Shown: positions 25,193 to 34,614 of the stretch, piece by piece
Layout of the letters: each line of letters starts with the position of its first letter
Numbering within the stretch: position 1 is the stretch's first letter
DNA from: PALSA-612 sp963846915
GTDB taxonomy: Bacteria > Actinomycetota > Thermoleophilia > Gaiellales > Gaiellaceae
Assembly: GCA_963846915.1 (NCBI GenBank)
Contig: CAWJXV010000006.1
Span: 62,001 to 126,000 of the forward strand
Length of the DNA: 64,000 nt
Direction: 5' to 3'
Made by a program: the position numbers and the translations under genes
Notes under the pieces: model-generated
The model's database searches: none
What the model was told of the DNA's origin: nothing
Seen by the model: the letters and a program-made list of their open reading frames with translations, nothing else

Positions 25193-26650
25193 GTGAGGGC
25201 GGGGAATGAGCAGTCGGTGGGCACCGCGGTGCTCGGTGCCGGGCCGGCGGGCCTGACGGCTGCGTACGTGCTCGGCCTGCGCGGCGCTCCCGGCGTGGTC
25301 TACGAGGCCGACGGAACGGTCGGCGGCATCGCCAAGACGGTGCTCTACGACGGCTACCGCTTCGATCTCGGCGGCCACCGCTTCTTCACGAAGCTCGGCC
25401 CGATCCGGCGCCTGTGGGAGGAGATCATGGGCGACGACTTCCTCCTGCGGCCGCGGCTCTCGCGCATCTACTACGACGGCAAGTTCCTCGCCTACCCGCT
25501 GCAGGCCCGCGACGTCGTCAGCCGCCTCGGCATCTACGAGTCGTTCATGTGCTCGCTCTCCTATTTCTGGAGCCGCCTGAACCGCGGCCGCGAGCACCTG
25601 GAGACGTTCGAGGACTGGGTGACCGCGCACTTCGGAAAACGGCTCTACGACGCGTTCTTCCGCTCCTACACCGAGAAGGTCTGGGGCATCCCGGGCTCGG
25701 AGATCCAGTCCGAGTGGGCGGTCCAGCGGATCAAGGACTTCTCCTTCTGGCGCGCGCTGCTGGCGGTGCTCCACCTGCAGCGCGGCGACATGACGACGCT
25801 GATCGAGGAGTTCCACTACCCGCGGCTCGGGCCGGGGCAGATGTGGGAGCGGATGCAGGAGCGCGTCGAGGAGCGCGGCGTGCCGGTGCACCTCCACCAC
25901 CGTGCAACGTCGATCCGCCACGAGCACAACGTCGTCACCGGGATCACCGTCGAGTCGGACGGCCGCGCGGTCGACGTGCCGGTCGATGCCGTCCTGTCGT
26001 CGATCCCGCTCAGCGAGCTGATCCTCAGGCTCGATCCGGCTCCGCCCGACGACATCGTCGCGGCCGCACAGCGCCTTCGCTACCGCTCGCTCTGCCTGGT
26101 CGCGCTCGTCATCGACGACGACCAGCCCTTTCCGGACAACTGGATCTACCTCCACGACCCGGACACCCGCGCCGGACGCGTTCAGAACTTCGGCGCCTGG
26201 AGCCCCGACCTCGTCAAGCCCGGCACGACGTGCCTCGGCGCGGAGTACTTCTGCTTCGAGGGCGACGAGATCTGGGAGATGTCGGACGAGGAGGCCGTCG
26301 AGCTGACGACGACGGAGCTCGCCCGGATCGGGCTCGTGAACCCGGCCGACGTCGTCGACGGCGTCAAGGTCCGCGTGCCCAAGGCGTATCCGATGTACGA
26401 CCCGTACTACCGCGAGGCGGTCGCCGTCATCCACGGGTACCTGGCCGGCTTCGAGAACCTGAAGACGTTCGGCCGCAACGGGCTGCACCGCTACAACAAC
26501 CAGGATCACTCGATGTGGACGGCGATCCTCGCCACGCTCAACCTCCTCGACGGGACGAACCACGACGTCTGGGCCGTCAACACCGAGGCCGAGTACCACG
26601 AGGAAGGCCGGATCGTGGACGAGCTGCTCGACATCGAGCTCGTCGGCTGA
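25193..26650 (+). CDS. UDP-galactopyranose-mutase-like FAD oxidoreductase
   Basis: The 485-aa flavoprotein has an N-terminal dinucleotide fold (AVLGAGPAGLTAAYVLG) and a second FAD-contact motif, DLGGHRFFTK. The middle stretch TEKVWGIPGSEIQSEWAVQR is typical of the amine-oxidase/UGM-like group that often heads glycan loci. NAD(P)- or FAD-linked rearrangement or oxidation of a nucleotide- or lipid-linked sugar is inferred; the substrate is unknown. It heads the locus, with TAGACT at 25175-25180 upstream. The next gene starts eight bases after its stop. Confidence 0.8.
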   Translation: MRAGNEQSVGTAVLGAGPAGLTAAYVLGLRGAPGVVYEADGTVGGIAKTVLYDGYRFDLGGHRFFTKLGPIRRLWEEIMGDDFLLRPRLSRIYYDGKFLAYPLQARDVVSRLGIYESFMCSLSYFWSRLNRGREHLETFEDWVTAHFGKRLYDAFFRSYTEKVWGIPGSEIQSEWAVQRIKDFSFWRALLAVLHLQRGDMTTLIEEFHYPRLGPGQMWERMQERVEERGVPVHLHHRATSIRHEHNVVTGITVESDGRAVDVPVDAVLSSIPLSELILRLDPAPPDDIVAAAQRLRYRSLCLVALVIDDDQPFPDNWIYLHDPDTRAGRVQNFGAWSPDLVKPGTTCLGAEYFCFEGDEIWEMSDEEAVELTTTELARIGLVNPADVVDGVKVRVPKAYPMYDPYYREAVAVIHGYLAGFENLKTFGRNGLHRYNNQDHSMWTAILATLNLLDGTNHDVWAVNTEAEYHEEGRIVDELLDIELVG

Positions 26651-26657
26651 ACGCTCG

Positions 26658-27515
26658 TTGGCCGAGCGCACGCTGTCGATCGTCGTGGGCTCGAACGGGG
26701 CGCCGGGCTCGGTCGCCGGATGCCTCGCCGCGCTCGCCGGCCAGGCAGACGCGGCCGAGGTCATCGTCTGCGAGCCGGCCGCGAGCGGGGCGGATGTGCG
26801 AGCGGCGTACCCGGCCGTGCGCTTCCTCGAGCGTTCCGGCGCGCTCGTGCCCGAGCTGTGGCGCGACGGGATCGATGCGGCGGGAGGTGACGCGGTCGCG
26901 CTGACGATCTCACCGATGCGCCCGGCAGCGGACTGGATCGCCTGCCTGCGCGAGCGGTTGGCCGACGACGAAGTGGTTGCGGGCGCGATCGACCCGGGCG
27001 AGGACCTCCGCGTCGTCGACTGGGCCGAGTACTTCTGCCGCTACGCGCGGGACATGAGGCCGTTCGAGCGGCGTGAGAACGCGGAGATCCCGGGCGACAA
27101 CTGCGCCTACCGCCGCGAGGTGCTCGATCGGACGCGGGACGTGTTTCGCGACGGGTTCTGGGAGCCGGAGGTGAACCGCGCGCTCCGAGAGGCCGGCGTG
27201 CGCCTCTGGCACGACCCCGGCGTCGTCGTCTACCAGGGACGCTCCGCAGGGTTCGGCGCGTTCTTCCAGCAGCGGCTCGAGCACGGGCGCGCCTACGGCC
27301 GGCAGCGCGGCGCACGCTTCGGGACGGGCCGGAACGTCGCCGGCGTCCTGCTCGCGGTCGTCGTGCCGTTCGTGCTCGTGGCACGGACCGCGCGCGAGGT
27401 GTTCTCCCGCGGCCGCTTCCGTGGACGCTTGCTCGCGGCGCTGCCTGCGCTCTTCGCCTTCGACGTCGCCTGGGCGGCCGGCGAGGCCATGGGCCACCTG
27501 GACACGCTGCGATGA
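26658..27515 (+). CDS. GT2-like glycosyltransferase with degenerate metal site
   Basis: The 285-aa protein has a GT-A fold like its neighbour and C-terminal hydrophobic helices (VLLAVVVPFVLVA, and about 255-275). Where the neighbour reads VALIEDHC, this one reads VALTISPM, so the metal-binding acidic motif is missing. The later motifs, PGDNCAYRREVL and FWEPEVNRALREAGVRLWHD, are kept. It may therefore be a non-catalytic partner or use a metal-free mechanism. The start is TTG. The end overlaps the next gene by four bases (ATGA). Confidence 0.65.
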   Translation: MAERTLSIVVGSNGAPGSVAGCLAALAGQADAAEVIVCEPAASGADVRAAYPAVRFLERSGALVPELWRDGIDAAGGDAVALTISPMRPAADWIACLRERLADDEVVAGAIDPGEDLRVVDWAEYFCRYARDMRPFERRENAEIPGDNCAYRREVLDRTRDVFRDGFWEPEVNRALREAGVRLWHDPGVVVYQGRSAGFGAFFQQRLEHGRAYGRQRGARFGTGRNVAGVLLAVVVPFVLVARTAREVFSRGRFRGRLLAALPALFAFDVAWAAGEAMGHLDTLR

Positions 27516-28402
27516 GCGCCGTGCCCGGACTGTCGGTCGTCATCGCGTCCGTCAACGGCATGCCGTACCTGGGCAAGTGCCTCGACGCCCTCACCGAGCG
27601 CTGCCCCGGCGCCGAGGTCGTCGTCGCCGACTGGACGGACGAGGCGACCCGCGCCGCCGTGCGCGAGGGCTGGCCGTCCGTGAAGCTGCTCTCCTTCGAC
27701 GAGCCGATGGCGATCCCCGAGCTCCGTGCCGCCGGCGTCTTCGCGGCAACGGCGCCCGTCGTCGCGCTGATCGAGGACCACTGCATCGTCGTCGCGTCCT
27801 GGGGCGAGCGGCTCGCTGCCGGGCATTCGGCCGGCCACGGCGTCGTCGGGGGCCCGATCCGCAACGTCGCCACCGAGCGTGTCCGCGACTGGGCCGCGTT
27901 CTTCTGCGAGTACAGCGCGGTCATGGAGCCGATGCCGGCCGGGCCGGTGCAGGGGCTGCCGGGGATGAACGTCTCGTACGACCGGGGTGCGCTGGAAGCG
28001 ATCGACGACCTCCTCCGCGACGGGCGCTGGGAGAACTGGCTGCACCCCCGGCTCGTGGAGCGAGGCTTCGAGCTCTGGTGCGAGCCCGACGCCGTCGTCG
28101 AGCACGACAAGGACTTCGACCTCGGCGAGTTCGTCTCGCAGCGCTACCACTACTCGCGCTCGTTCGCGGGCATGCGCAACTCGGAGCTCGGCGCGAGACG
28201 CTTCCTCTACGCGCTCGGCACGCCGCTGCTCGTGCCGCTGCTCTACTGGCGCATGGCGCGGAACGTCTTCTCGCGCGGCCGCGAGCGACGCCGGTTCCTG
28301 CTCGCGACGCCGCTCGTCCTGCTCTACGTCTCCGTCTGGGCGTTCGGAGAGGCGGTCGGCTACCTGCTCGGCGGCGGGCGCAGCCTGCTGAAGGTGCGAT
28401 GA
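27512..28402 (+). CDS. GT2-family glycosyltransferase
   Basis: The 296-aa GT-A enzyme has the N-terminal nucleotide-sugar strand LSVVIASVNGMPYLGKCLDA, an acidic motif IEDHC in place of DxD, an acceptor-site motif GMNVSYDRGALEAI, and a C-terminal membrane anchor. It is a paralogue of the upstream gene with the same layout. The two genes overlap, as does the next, giving one coupled operon. It probably adds a sugar to a lipid-linked intermediate on the inner membrane face. Confidence 0.8.
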   Translation: MSAVPGLSVVIASVNGMPYLGKCLDALTERCPGAEVVVADWTDEATRAAVREGWPSVKLLSFDEPMAIPELRAAGVFAATAPVVALIEDHCIVVASWGERLAAGHSAGHGVVGGPIRNVATERVRDWAAFFCEYSAVMEPMPAGPVQGLPGMNVSYDRGALEAIDDLLRDGRWENWLHPRLVERGFELWCEPDAVVEHDKDFDLGEFVSQRYHYSRSFAGMRNSELGARRFLYALGTPLLVPLLYWRMARNVFSRGRERRRFLLATPLVLLYVSVWAFGEAVGYLLGGGRSLLKVR

Positions 28403-29565
28403 GGGTCGGCGTCGACGCGACGAGCTGGGTCAACCGTCGCGGGTACGGGCGCTTCGCGCGGAACGCGTTCGGCAGGCTCGTCGCGCTCGACCGGGACGCG
28501 ACGTACGTGTTCGTGATCGACGAGGAGAGCGCCCGGACAGCAGAGTTTCCCGAGGGCGCCGAGAAGCTCGTCGTCGCGCTCTCGCGGCCGCCCGCCGAGG
28601 CTGCGTCGGCAGACTCGTATCGCCCGCCCGCCGACCTGCTGCGCGTCGGCTTCGCGGCCTCGCGCGCACGGTTCGACGCGCTCGTCTTCCCGTCGGTCTA
28701 CACGTACTTCCCGTCGGTGGGCGTGCCGAGCATCGTCGGCGTCCACGACCTGATCGCGGCCGACTTCCCGGAGCTGACGCTTCCGAGCAGGCGCGCGCGC
28801 GCGTTCTGGGAGGTGAAGCAGCGAACCGCGGTACGGCTCGCGCGACGCCTGTTCACCGTCTCCGAGGCATCGCGGAGCGAGCTCTCCTCGCGGTTGGGCG
28901 TGCCGGCGGCGAAGCTCGCTGTCGTGCCGGAGGCGGCGGACTCCGTGTTCGGGCCGCGCGCGCAGAGCGAGATCGACAGGGCGCTTGCCCCGCTCGGGCT
29001 CGCGCACGGCGCCCGCTATCTCCTGCACGCCGGCGGCGTCAGCCCGCACAAGGGCGTGGAGACGCTCCTCGACGCCTTCGCGGATGTGCGCGGCACCGCA
29101 TCCGACCTGAAGCTCGTCGTCGCGGGTGCGCTCGACGGCGAGACGTACCTCTCGTCCGCCGGGTCAGTCCGGGCGAAAATCGCGCAGCTCGGGCTCGGTG
29201 ACGCCGCGGTGCTCCCGGGCTTCGTGCCCGACGAGACGCTGGCGTGCCTCTACGCGGGCGCGGCGGCGGTCGTGCTGCCGTCGCTGGCCGAGGGATTCGG
29301 CCTCCCGGCCGTGGAGGCGGCGGCGTGCGGCGCGCCGGTCGTCCTGAGCGACATCCCCGCGCACCGTGAGACGCTCGGAGACGACGCGATCTTCTTCGCC
29401 CCGCGCGATGTGGAGGCGCTTGCCGAGCGGCTGTGCCAGCTGCTCGGCTCGGAGATGCTCCGCCGGTCGCTCGCCGAGCGCGGCCGCCAGCGCGTCGCCC
29501 GCTACACGTGGGACGCCTCCGCGGAGGCGCTGCGCGGGCTCGTGCACGAGGTCGTCGATGGTTGA
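28399..29565 (+). CDS. GT4-family glycosyltransferase
   Basis: The 388-aa GT-B enzyme has the N-terminal acceptor domain starting MRVGVDATSWVNRRGYGRF. Its C-terminal nucleotide-binding domain contains YLLHAGGVSPHKGVETLLDA and the donor signature VVLPSLAEGFGLPAVEAAAC with the EX7E glutamates. It is a retaining transferase of the mannosyl- or galactosyl-transferase type; donor unknown. ATG 28399 overlaps the previous stop. The end overlaps the next gene by eight bases. Confidence 0.85.
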   Translation: MRVGVDATSWVNRRGYGRFARNAFGRLVALDRDATYVFVIDEESARTAEFPEGAEKLVVALSRPPAEAASADSYRPPADLLRVGFAASRARFDALVFPSVYTYFPSVGVPSIVGVHDLIAADFPELTLPSRRARAFWEVKQRTAVRLARRLFTVSEASRSELSSRLGVPAAKLAVVPEAADSVFGPRAQSEIDRALAPLGLAHGARYLLHAGGVSPHKGVETLLDAFADVRGTASDLKLVVAGALDGETYLSSAGSVRAKIAQLGLGDAAVLPGFVPDETLACLYAGAAAVVLPSLAEGFGLPAVEAAACGAPVVLSDIPAHRETLGDDAIFFAPRDVEALAERLCQLLGSEMLRRSLAERGRQRVARYTWDASAEALRGLVHEVVDG

Positions 29566-30793
29566 GCCGCTCTCCTTCTGCATGGTCACGACCTTCTATC
29601 CGCCGTATCACTTCGGCGGTGACGCGATCCATGCCTACAGGCTGACGAACGCGCTCGCGCGGCGCGGGCACCGGGTCACCGTCGTCCACAGCGAGGACGC
29701 GTACCGTGCACTCGGCGGCACCGAGGCCGGCGGCACGTTCCCCCACGAGCCCGGCGTGACGCTCCGGCCGCTCCGCACGTCCTATCCGGTCGCGGCCGCG
29801 ACGGCGACCTACCTCAGTGGGCGGCCGGCCTTCTACTCGCGTCAGCTCGCCGACGCGCTCGGGGGCGACCGCTTCGACGTCGTCCACTTCCACAACGTCT
29901 CGCTCGTGGGCGGGCCAGGGGTGCTGCGTTACGGCAACGGCACGAAGCTCTATACGACGAGCGAGCACTGGCTCGTGTGCCCGATGCACGTCCTCTTCCG
30001 AAACAACCGGGAGCCGTGCGTCGAGCCTCATTGCCTGCGCTGCACGATCGCCTTCGGCCGGCCGCCGCAGCTCTGGCGCTACACGGGTCTCCTCGAGCAG
30101 GCCGTGCCGCACGTCGATCTCTTCCTCGCGCCGAGCCGGTTCACGGTCGAGGCGCACCGCGCGCGCGGCTTCACGGCGCCGATGCGCCACCTGCCGCACT
30201 TCCTGCCCGACAGCGACGTCGTGCCCGTCGAGCCGAGCGTGCGTGAGCGGCCGTACTTCCTCTACGTCGGACGGCTCGAGCGGCTGAAGGGCGTGCACGT
30301 CCTGCTCGACGCGTTCCGCACGCACCGGAGCGCCGACCTGCTGATCGTCGGCGACGGCGACCAGCGCGTGGAGCTCGAGCGGCAGGCAGCCGGGATCGAC
30401 CATGTCCGGTTCCTCGGCCGGGTGCAGCCGTCGGAGCTGCCGCCGCTCTACGCGGGCGCGACGGCGCTCCTCGTGCCGTCGGTCGGGTACGAGGTCTTCG
30501 GACTCGTGCTCCTGGAGGCGTTCGCGCAGCGCACGCCCGCGATCGTCCACGACCTCGGCGCGCTTCCCGAGATCGTCGAGGAGGCCGGCGGCGGGCTGAC
30601 CTACCGGACGACAGGTGAGCTCGTCGAGGCGCTGGAGGCGCTGCAGGCCGATCCGGCGCGCCGTAGCGCGCTCGGCGCCGCGGGCCACGACGCACTCCGC
30701 CGCCTGTGGTCGGAGGACGCGCACGTCGACGCGTACTTCGGGGCGATCGAGCAGGCCCGGTCGGATGCTCGCACTAAGCTAGGCCGTCGGTGA
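29558..30793 (+). CDS. GT4-family glycosyltransferase with cysteine cluster
   Basis: The 411-aa GT-B enzyme begins VTTFYPPYHFGGDAIHAYRL, the glycine-rich loop for the acceptor. The donor domain has YVGRLERLKGVHVLLDAFRT and VPSVGYEVFGLVLLEAFAQR. A midway insert carries several Cys (CPMHVLFRNNREPCVEPHCL, then RC), which may bind metal. This insert is known in a subgroup of GT4 enzymes. It belongs to the same operon as its neighbours by overlap on both sides. Confidence 0.85.
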   Translation: MVEPLSFCMVTTFYPPYHFGGDAIHAYRLTNALARRGHRVTVVHSEDAYRALGGTEAGGTFPHEPGVTLRPLRTSYPVAAATATYLSGRPAFYSRQLADALGGDRFDVVHFHNVSLVGGPGVLRYGNGTKLYTTSEHWLVCPMHVLFRNNREPCVEPHCLRCTIAFGRPPQLWRYTGLLEQAVPHVDLFLAPSRFTVEAHRARGFTAPMRHLPHFLPDSDVVPVEPSVRERPYFLYVGRLERLKGVHVLLDAFRTHRSADLLIVGDGDQRVELERQAAGIDHVRFLGRVQPSELPPLYAGATALLVPSVGYEVFGLVLLEAFAQRTPAIVHDLGALPEIVEEAGGGLTYRTTGELVEALEALQADPARRSALGAAGHDALRRLWSEDAHVDAYFGAIEQARSDARTKLGRR

Positions 30794-32109
30794 CCGCCTG
30801 GGGGAGATACACCAGCTGGACCACCCGGGGTAGGCAGTCGAGCTGGGGGAGAGTCGTACGCAGCTTCGTCGCGCTCGTCTCGGGCGAGGGCGTCGCGCGC
30901 CTGTTCGGGCTCGTCGCGACGCTGATCCTCGCCCGCCGTCTCCATCCCGCGGGCTTCGGCCTCGTCACGCTCGGGATCACTCTCGTCGGCTGGTTCGGCG
31001 TGGTCGTCGACGCGGGCACGGAGACGCTGAACATCCGCGACATCTCGCGCGAGCCGAGCCGCTTCCGCGAGATCGCGGACCGGGTTCTCGGCCTGCGGAT
31101 CGCGCTCGCGATCGTCACCGGCGCCGGCTACGCGATCGGCGTCGCGATCTTCGCCAAGTCGAGCGCGACCCGCGACGTGCTGCTGCCGTTCGCCCTCGTC
31201 ATGCCGGCGGTGGCGCTCAACCTGCGCTGGATGGTGCTCGGCCTGCGACAGGCGCGCGCCATCGCCATGGGCAACGTGGCGGCACGGATCGCCTTCCTGA
31301 TCGGCGTCGCGGCGCTGATCGAGGCGCCGACGGACGTCCTGCGCGTCCCGTACCTGCAGGCGCTGAGCGAGGTCGTCTACGGCGCGGTGATCATCGCGAT
31401 CGTCGCCCGCGGCTTCGGCATCACGCGCCCGCGCGTCGACATCCAGGCCTGGAAGGAGACGCTGCGCGGAAGCCTGCCCCTGATGATCCACGGCTTCGCC
31501 CGGTCCGCCCTCGTGACCGCCGACCTGCTGCTGATCGACCTGCTGCTCGGCCCGCACCAGCTCGGCATCTACGCCGCAGCCTCGAAGCCGCCGCTCTTCT
31601 TCTCGGCCGCGATCGGCCTCTTCTCCGTCTCGTTCCTCGCCGGCTACAGCGCCGCGGTCGGCGACGAGGTGCTCGGCGTGTTCCGCAAGGCGACGCGCGT
31701 CCTGTTCGGCTCGAGCGTCGCCGTGGCGATCGTGCTCAGCGCCACCGCGCCGATCCTCGTCCCGCTGATCTTCGGCCACCGGTACGACGGCTCGATCGGC
31801 TCGGCGGCGATCCTCGCCTGGATCCTTCCGTTCATGGCGTTGACGACGCCGTACGCGAACGCGCTGATCGTCGGGCACCGCCAGCTGGCACTGATGAAGA
31901 ACACGATCATCGGCGCGGTGTTCGCGGTCGTCGGTGCGATCGTCGGGATCGAGATGATCGGCGTCGAGGGGGCGGCGGTCGTGCGCGTCGCCTCGGCCGC
32001 GCTCGTACTGGTCCTGAACTACCGGAGCGCGACCGCCGGAGGCCTCGCACCGAGGTTCGGCGAGGTCGCGTTCCCGCTGCGCCCGGCTCGCGCGCGGGCG
32101 CTGAGCTAG
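30790..32109 (+). CDS. Wzx-like polysaccharide flippase
   Basis: The 439-aa polytopic protein has about 12 to 14 membrane helices. The N-terminus GEGVARLFGLVATLILARRL and a mid-protein GPHQLGIYAAASKPPLFFSA are typical of the MOP-superfamily polysaccharide exporters. It should move lipid-linked glycan units across the membrane. It overlaps the upstream glycosyltransferase by four bases. A TAAGCT box also lies nine bases before its GTG. Its presence shows that the locus makes a surface or secreted glycan rather than a storage sugar. Confidence 0.85.
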   Translation: MTAWGRYTSWTTRGRQSSWGRVVRSFVALVSGEGVARLFGLVATLILARRLHPAGFGLVTLGITLVGWFGVVVDAGTETLNIRDISREPSRFREIADRVLGLRIALAIVTGAGYAIGVAIFAKSSATRDVLLPFALVMPAVALNLRWMVLGLRQARAIAMGNVAARIAFLIGVAALIEAPTDVLRVPYLQALSEVVYGAVIIAIVARGFGITRPRVDIQAWKETLRGSLPLMIHGFARSALVTADLLLIDLLLGPHQLGIYAAASKPPLFFSAAIGLFSVSFLAGYSAAVGDEVLGVFRKATRVLFGSSVAVAIVLSATAPILVPLIFGHRYDGSIGSAAILAWILPFMALTTPYANALIVGHRQLALMKNTIIGAVFAVVGAIVGIEMIGVEGAAVVRVASAALVLVLNYRSATAGGLAPRFGEVAFPLRPARARALS

Positions 32110-32123
32110 CGTCTCCACGGGAC

Positions 32124-33224
32124 ATGCCTGGCCCGCACCTCGGTGTCGACACGCAGCGCCTCGTGGGCTCGAGAGCGGGCGTGGCCCGCTACCTCGCATC
32201 GCTGCTGCGCGAGTGGGCGGGCGTCGAGCTCCCGTTCGACCGCGTCACGCTGTTCGCGCCCGAGCCGCTGCCCGAGGACGTGCTTCCGGAGGGGCACCGG
32301 TTCGAGGTCAGGGTCGTGCCGGGGCGCTCGCACCGCCTCTGGGGGCAGTGGGAGCTACCGCGGGCGGCGGGCGGCGTCGACCTGCTCTTCTGCCCGGCCT
32401 ACGTGGCACCGCTTCGCTACCCGGGGCGGTACGCAGTGGTCATGCACGACGCGCTGCAGGAGCTGCTTCCGGGCGCGTTCACCCGCCGGCAGCGCCTGCG
32501 GCGGCGCCTCTACCGCCGCTCCGCCCGCGGCGCCGTCCGGGTGCTGGCGCCGTCGGAGGCATCGAAGCGCGACCTCGTGCGCGTGTACGGGCTCGAGCCA
32601 GGACGTGTCGACGCGATTCCGCTCGGCGTCGACGACCGCTTCCGCAGCGCCTCCGAGGAGGACACGCGGCACGTCCGCGAGCTGTACGGACTCGCCGACC
32701 GGCCGGTGATCCTGTTCGTCGGGAAGCTGTCGAAGCGTCGCAACCTGCCGAACCTCGTTCGCGCGGTCGCGTCGCTGCGCACCGACCATGTCCTCGTGCT
32801 CGCCGGCGAGGACCACCTCGGGATCGAGCTCGCTCAGGTCGGTCGCGACGCGGGCATCGGCGACAGGCTGCGGGTGCTCGGGTTCGTGCCCGACGCCGAC
32901 CTGCCGGCCCTGTACCACGCCGCCGAGATCTTCGTCTACCCGTCCGACTACGAGGGTTTCGGAATCCCGGTGCTCGAGGCGATGGCGGCGGGGACTCCGG
33001 CGGTCACGTTGGACAACTCGGCGCTCGGCGAGGTCGCGGGCGACGCGGCCGTCCTGCTTCCGAGCGGCGGTGTCGACGAGCTCGCGGGTGCGCTCGCGCG
33101 GCTCGGCGCCGATCCCGGGCTGCGCGCGGAGTACGCTGCCCGCGGTCGCGAGCGCTCGGCGCGGTTCACCTGGGCCGAGACGGCACGGCGGACGCTCGAA
33201 TCCCTCCGCGAGGCGGCGGCGTGA
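32124..33224 (+). CDS. GT4-family glycosyltransferase
   Basis: The 366-aa GT-B enzyme has the acceptor domain VDTQRLVGSRAGVARYLASL. The donor domain has LFVGKLSKRRNLPNLVRAVA and the signature YPSDYEGFGIPVLEAMAAG with EX7E. It resembles mannosyltransferases of polysaccharide loci. TAGCGT at 32107-32112 lies 11 bases before the ATG. The stop overlaps the GTG of the following methyltransferase gene. Confidence 0.85.
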   Translation: MPGPHLGVDTQRLVGSRAGVARYLASLLREWAGVELPFDRVTLFAPEPLPEDVLPEGHRFEVRVVPGRSHRLWGQWELPRAAGGVDLLFCPAYVAPLRYPGRYAVVMHDALQELLPGAFTRRQRLRRRLYRRSARGAVRVLAPSEASKRDLVRVYGLEPGRVDAIPLGVDDRFRSASEEDTRHVRELYGLADRPVILFVGKLSKRRNLPNLVRAVASLRTDHVLVLAGEDHLGIELAQVGRDAGIGDRLRVLGFVPDADLPALYHAAEIFVYPSDYEGFGIPVLEAMAAGTPAVTLDNSALGEVAGDAAVLLPSGGVDELAGALARLGADPGLRAEYAARGRERSARFTWAETARRTLESLREAAA

Positions 33225-33967
33225 AGGCCGTCCCTCCCGACTACTACCGCAGGCTCGACGAGGCCGAGCGCTCACACTGGTTCGTCCGCGGGATGGAGCA
33301 GATCTCGGCGGCGCTGCTCGGCGAGCGGCTGTCGCGCCGCGGCCTGGCGCTCTTCGACGCCGGCTGCGGCGCGGGCGGCTTCCTCCGCTTCGCCCGAGAC
33401 CTGGGAGCGTTCGACCGGCTGTGCGGCGTCGACATGAGCGGGGAGGCGATCGCGCTGGCGCGGGAGCGGCTTCCCCGGGCCGAGCTGCACGTCGGCGGGC
33501 TCGTGAACGTGCCCTTCGAGGACGGCGCGTTCGACGTCGTGGCGCTGAACGACGTCCTGCAGCACGTCGAGGAGGACGAGGTCGAGCCGAGCCTCCGGGA
33601 GCTCCGGCGCGTGACGAAGCCGGACGGGGCGCTGCTCGTCCGCACGAACGGCGGCCGCACCCCGAGCCGGCCGCGGAGCGACTGGCGGCTCTACACGCGC
33701 GACACGCTCGCGGCCGAGCTCGCGCGCGGCGGGTTTCGCCTCGAGCGCGTCACGTACGCGAACACGGCCGTGTCGCTCACTCGCGCCGCGCGGGGGCTGA
33801 CGCCGAGGCCACCGTCCGAGACGGCCGCCGGGATCCCGCCCCCGTCAGGCACGCTCGCGACGGCGATCGGCTCGCGCCTGCTCGAGCTCGAGGCGCGCTA
33901 TCTCGCCGGGCCGGGCCGGACGCTTCCGTACGGGCACACGCTCCTCGCCGTGGCGGCGCCCGCATGA
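33221..33967 (+). CDS. SAM-dependent methyltransferase
   Basis: The 248-aa class I methyltransferase has motif I LFDAGCGAGGFLRFARDLGA, an acidic residue at the end of strand 2 (CGVDMSGEAIALARERLP) and a motif II region FDVVALNDVLQHVEEDEVEP. The N-terminal DYYRRLDEAERSHWFVRGM segment occurs in methyltransferases of glycan loci. The target is probably a sugar or glycan end group. GTG 33221 overlaps the upstream stop, and the next ATG overlaps its own stop. Confidence 0.8.
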   Translation: MKAVPPDYYRRLDEAERSHWFVRGMEQISAALLGERLSRRGLALFDAGCGAGGFLRFARDLGAFDRLCGVDMSGEAIALARERLPRAELHVGGLVNVPFEDGAFDVVALNDVLQHVEEDEVEPSLRELRRVTKPDGALLVRTNGGRTPSRPRSDWRLYTRDTLAAELARGGFRLERVTYANTAVSLTRAARGLTPRPPSETAAGIPPPSGTLATAIGSRLLELEARYLAGPGRTLPYGHTLLAVAAPA

Positions 33968-34614
33968 GCGGCGCGAGCGGGTTCTTCGACGCCGAGGCGG
34001 CGCGCTACGACGCGTCGTACGACGCGGACGACTGGGGCGGCCGCTTCCTGCGTGCCCGGATGGAGTCGGCGCTCGACGTGCTGGGGGATGGGCCGGGCGC
34101 CGTCCTCGACGCGGGAATGGGCAGCGGCCGGCTGCTCGACGAGCTCGACGCCCGCGGCTGGACGGGGACCGGGGTCGACAGCTCGCCGCGAATGGTGGAG
34201 CTCGCAAGGGAACGCCTGCCGAAGCTCGCGGACCGGCTGCTCGACGCGGATCTCGCGGCGCTGCCGTTCGCGAACGGAAGCTTCGACGCCGTCGTTGTCA
34301 CGGGCGCGATCGAATACGTCGCGGACCTCGACCGCGGCCTCGGCGAGGTCGCGCGTGTGCTGCGGCCCGGGGGCCGCGCGGTCGTCAGCTTCCCGAACTA
34401 CCGCTCGCCGCATGCTCTCTGGCGGCGGTTCGGGCTCTATCCCGCGGCCCGCCTCGCGAAGCGCGTCCTGCCCCTCGACCGGCCCGCGCCGATGCGTCCG
34501 CTACACCCGATCACACCGGGCCGGTTCGAGCAGCGAGTCGCGTCCGCGGGCCTCGAGCTCGTCGCGCGCCGACCGGTCGGCCCGCAGTTCCTGGTCGAGG
34601 CGAGGAAGCCGTGA
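33964..34614 (+). CDS. SAM-dependent methyltransferase
   Basis: The 216-aa class I enzyme has motif I AVLDAGMGSGRLLDELDARG, an acidic post-motif (GTGVDSSPRMVELARERLPK) and a motif II region FDAVVVTGAIEYVADLDRGL. The catalytic target is unknown. It is the second of three consecutive methyltransferase genes joined by start-stop overlaps, so the glycan or its lipid carrier is probably methylated at several positions. Confidence 0.8.
   Translation: MSGASGFFDAEAARYDASYDADDWGGRFLRARMESALDVLGDGPGAVLDAGMGSGRLLDELDARGWTGTGVDSSPRMVELARERLPKLADRLLDADLAALPFANGSFDAVVVTGAIEYVADLDRGLGEVARVLRPGGRAVVSFPNYRSPHALWRRFGLYPAARLAKRVLPLDRPAPMRPLHPITPGRFEQRVASAGLELVARRPVGPQFLVEARKP

Noticed and set aside
25193..34614. 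Natural-product (antibiotic) gene cluster
   Set aside because: No polyketide, peptide or terpene synthase is present. The enzymes fit a surface glycan.
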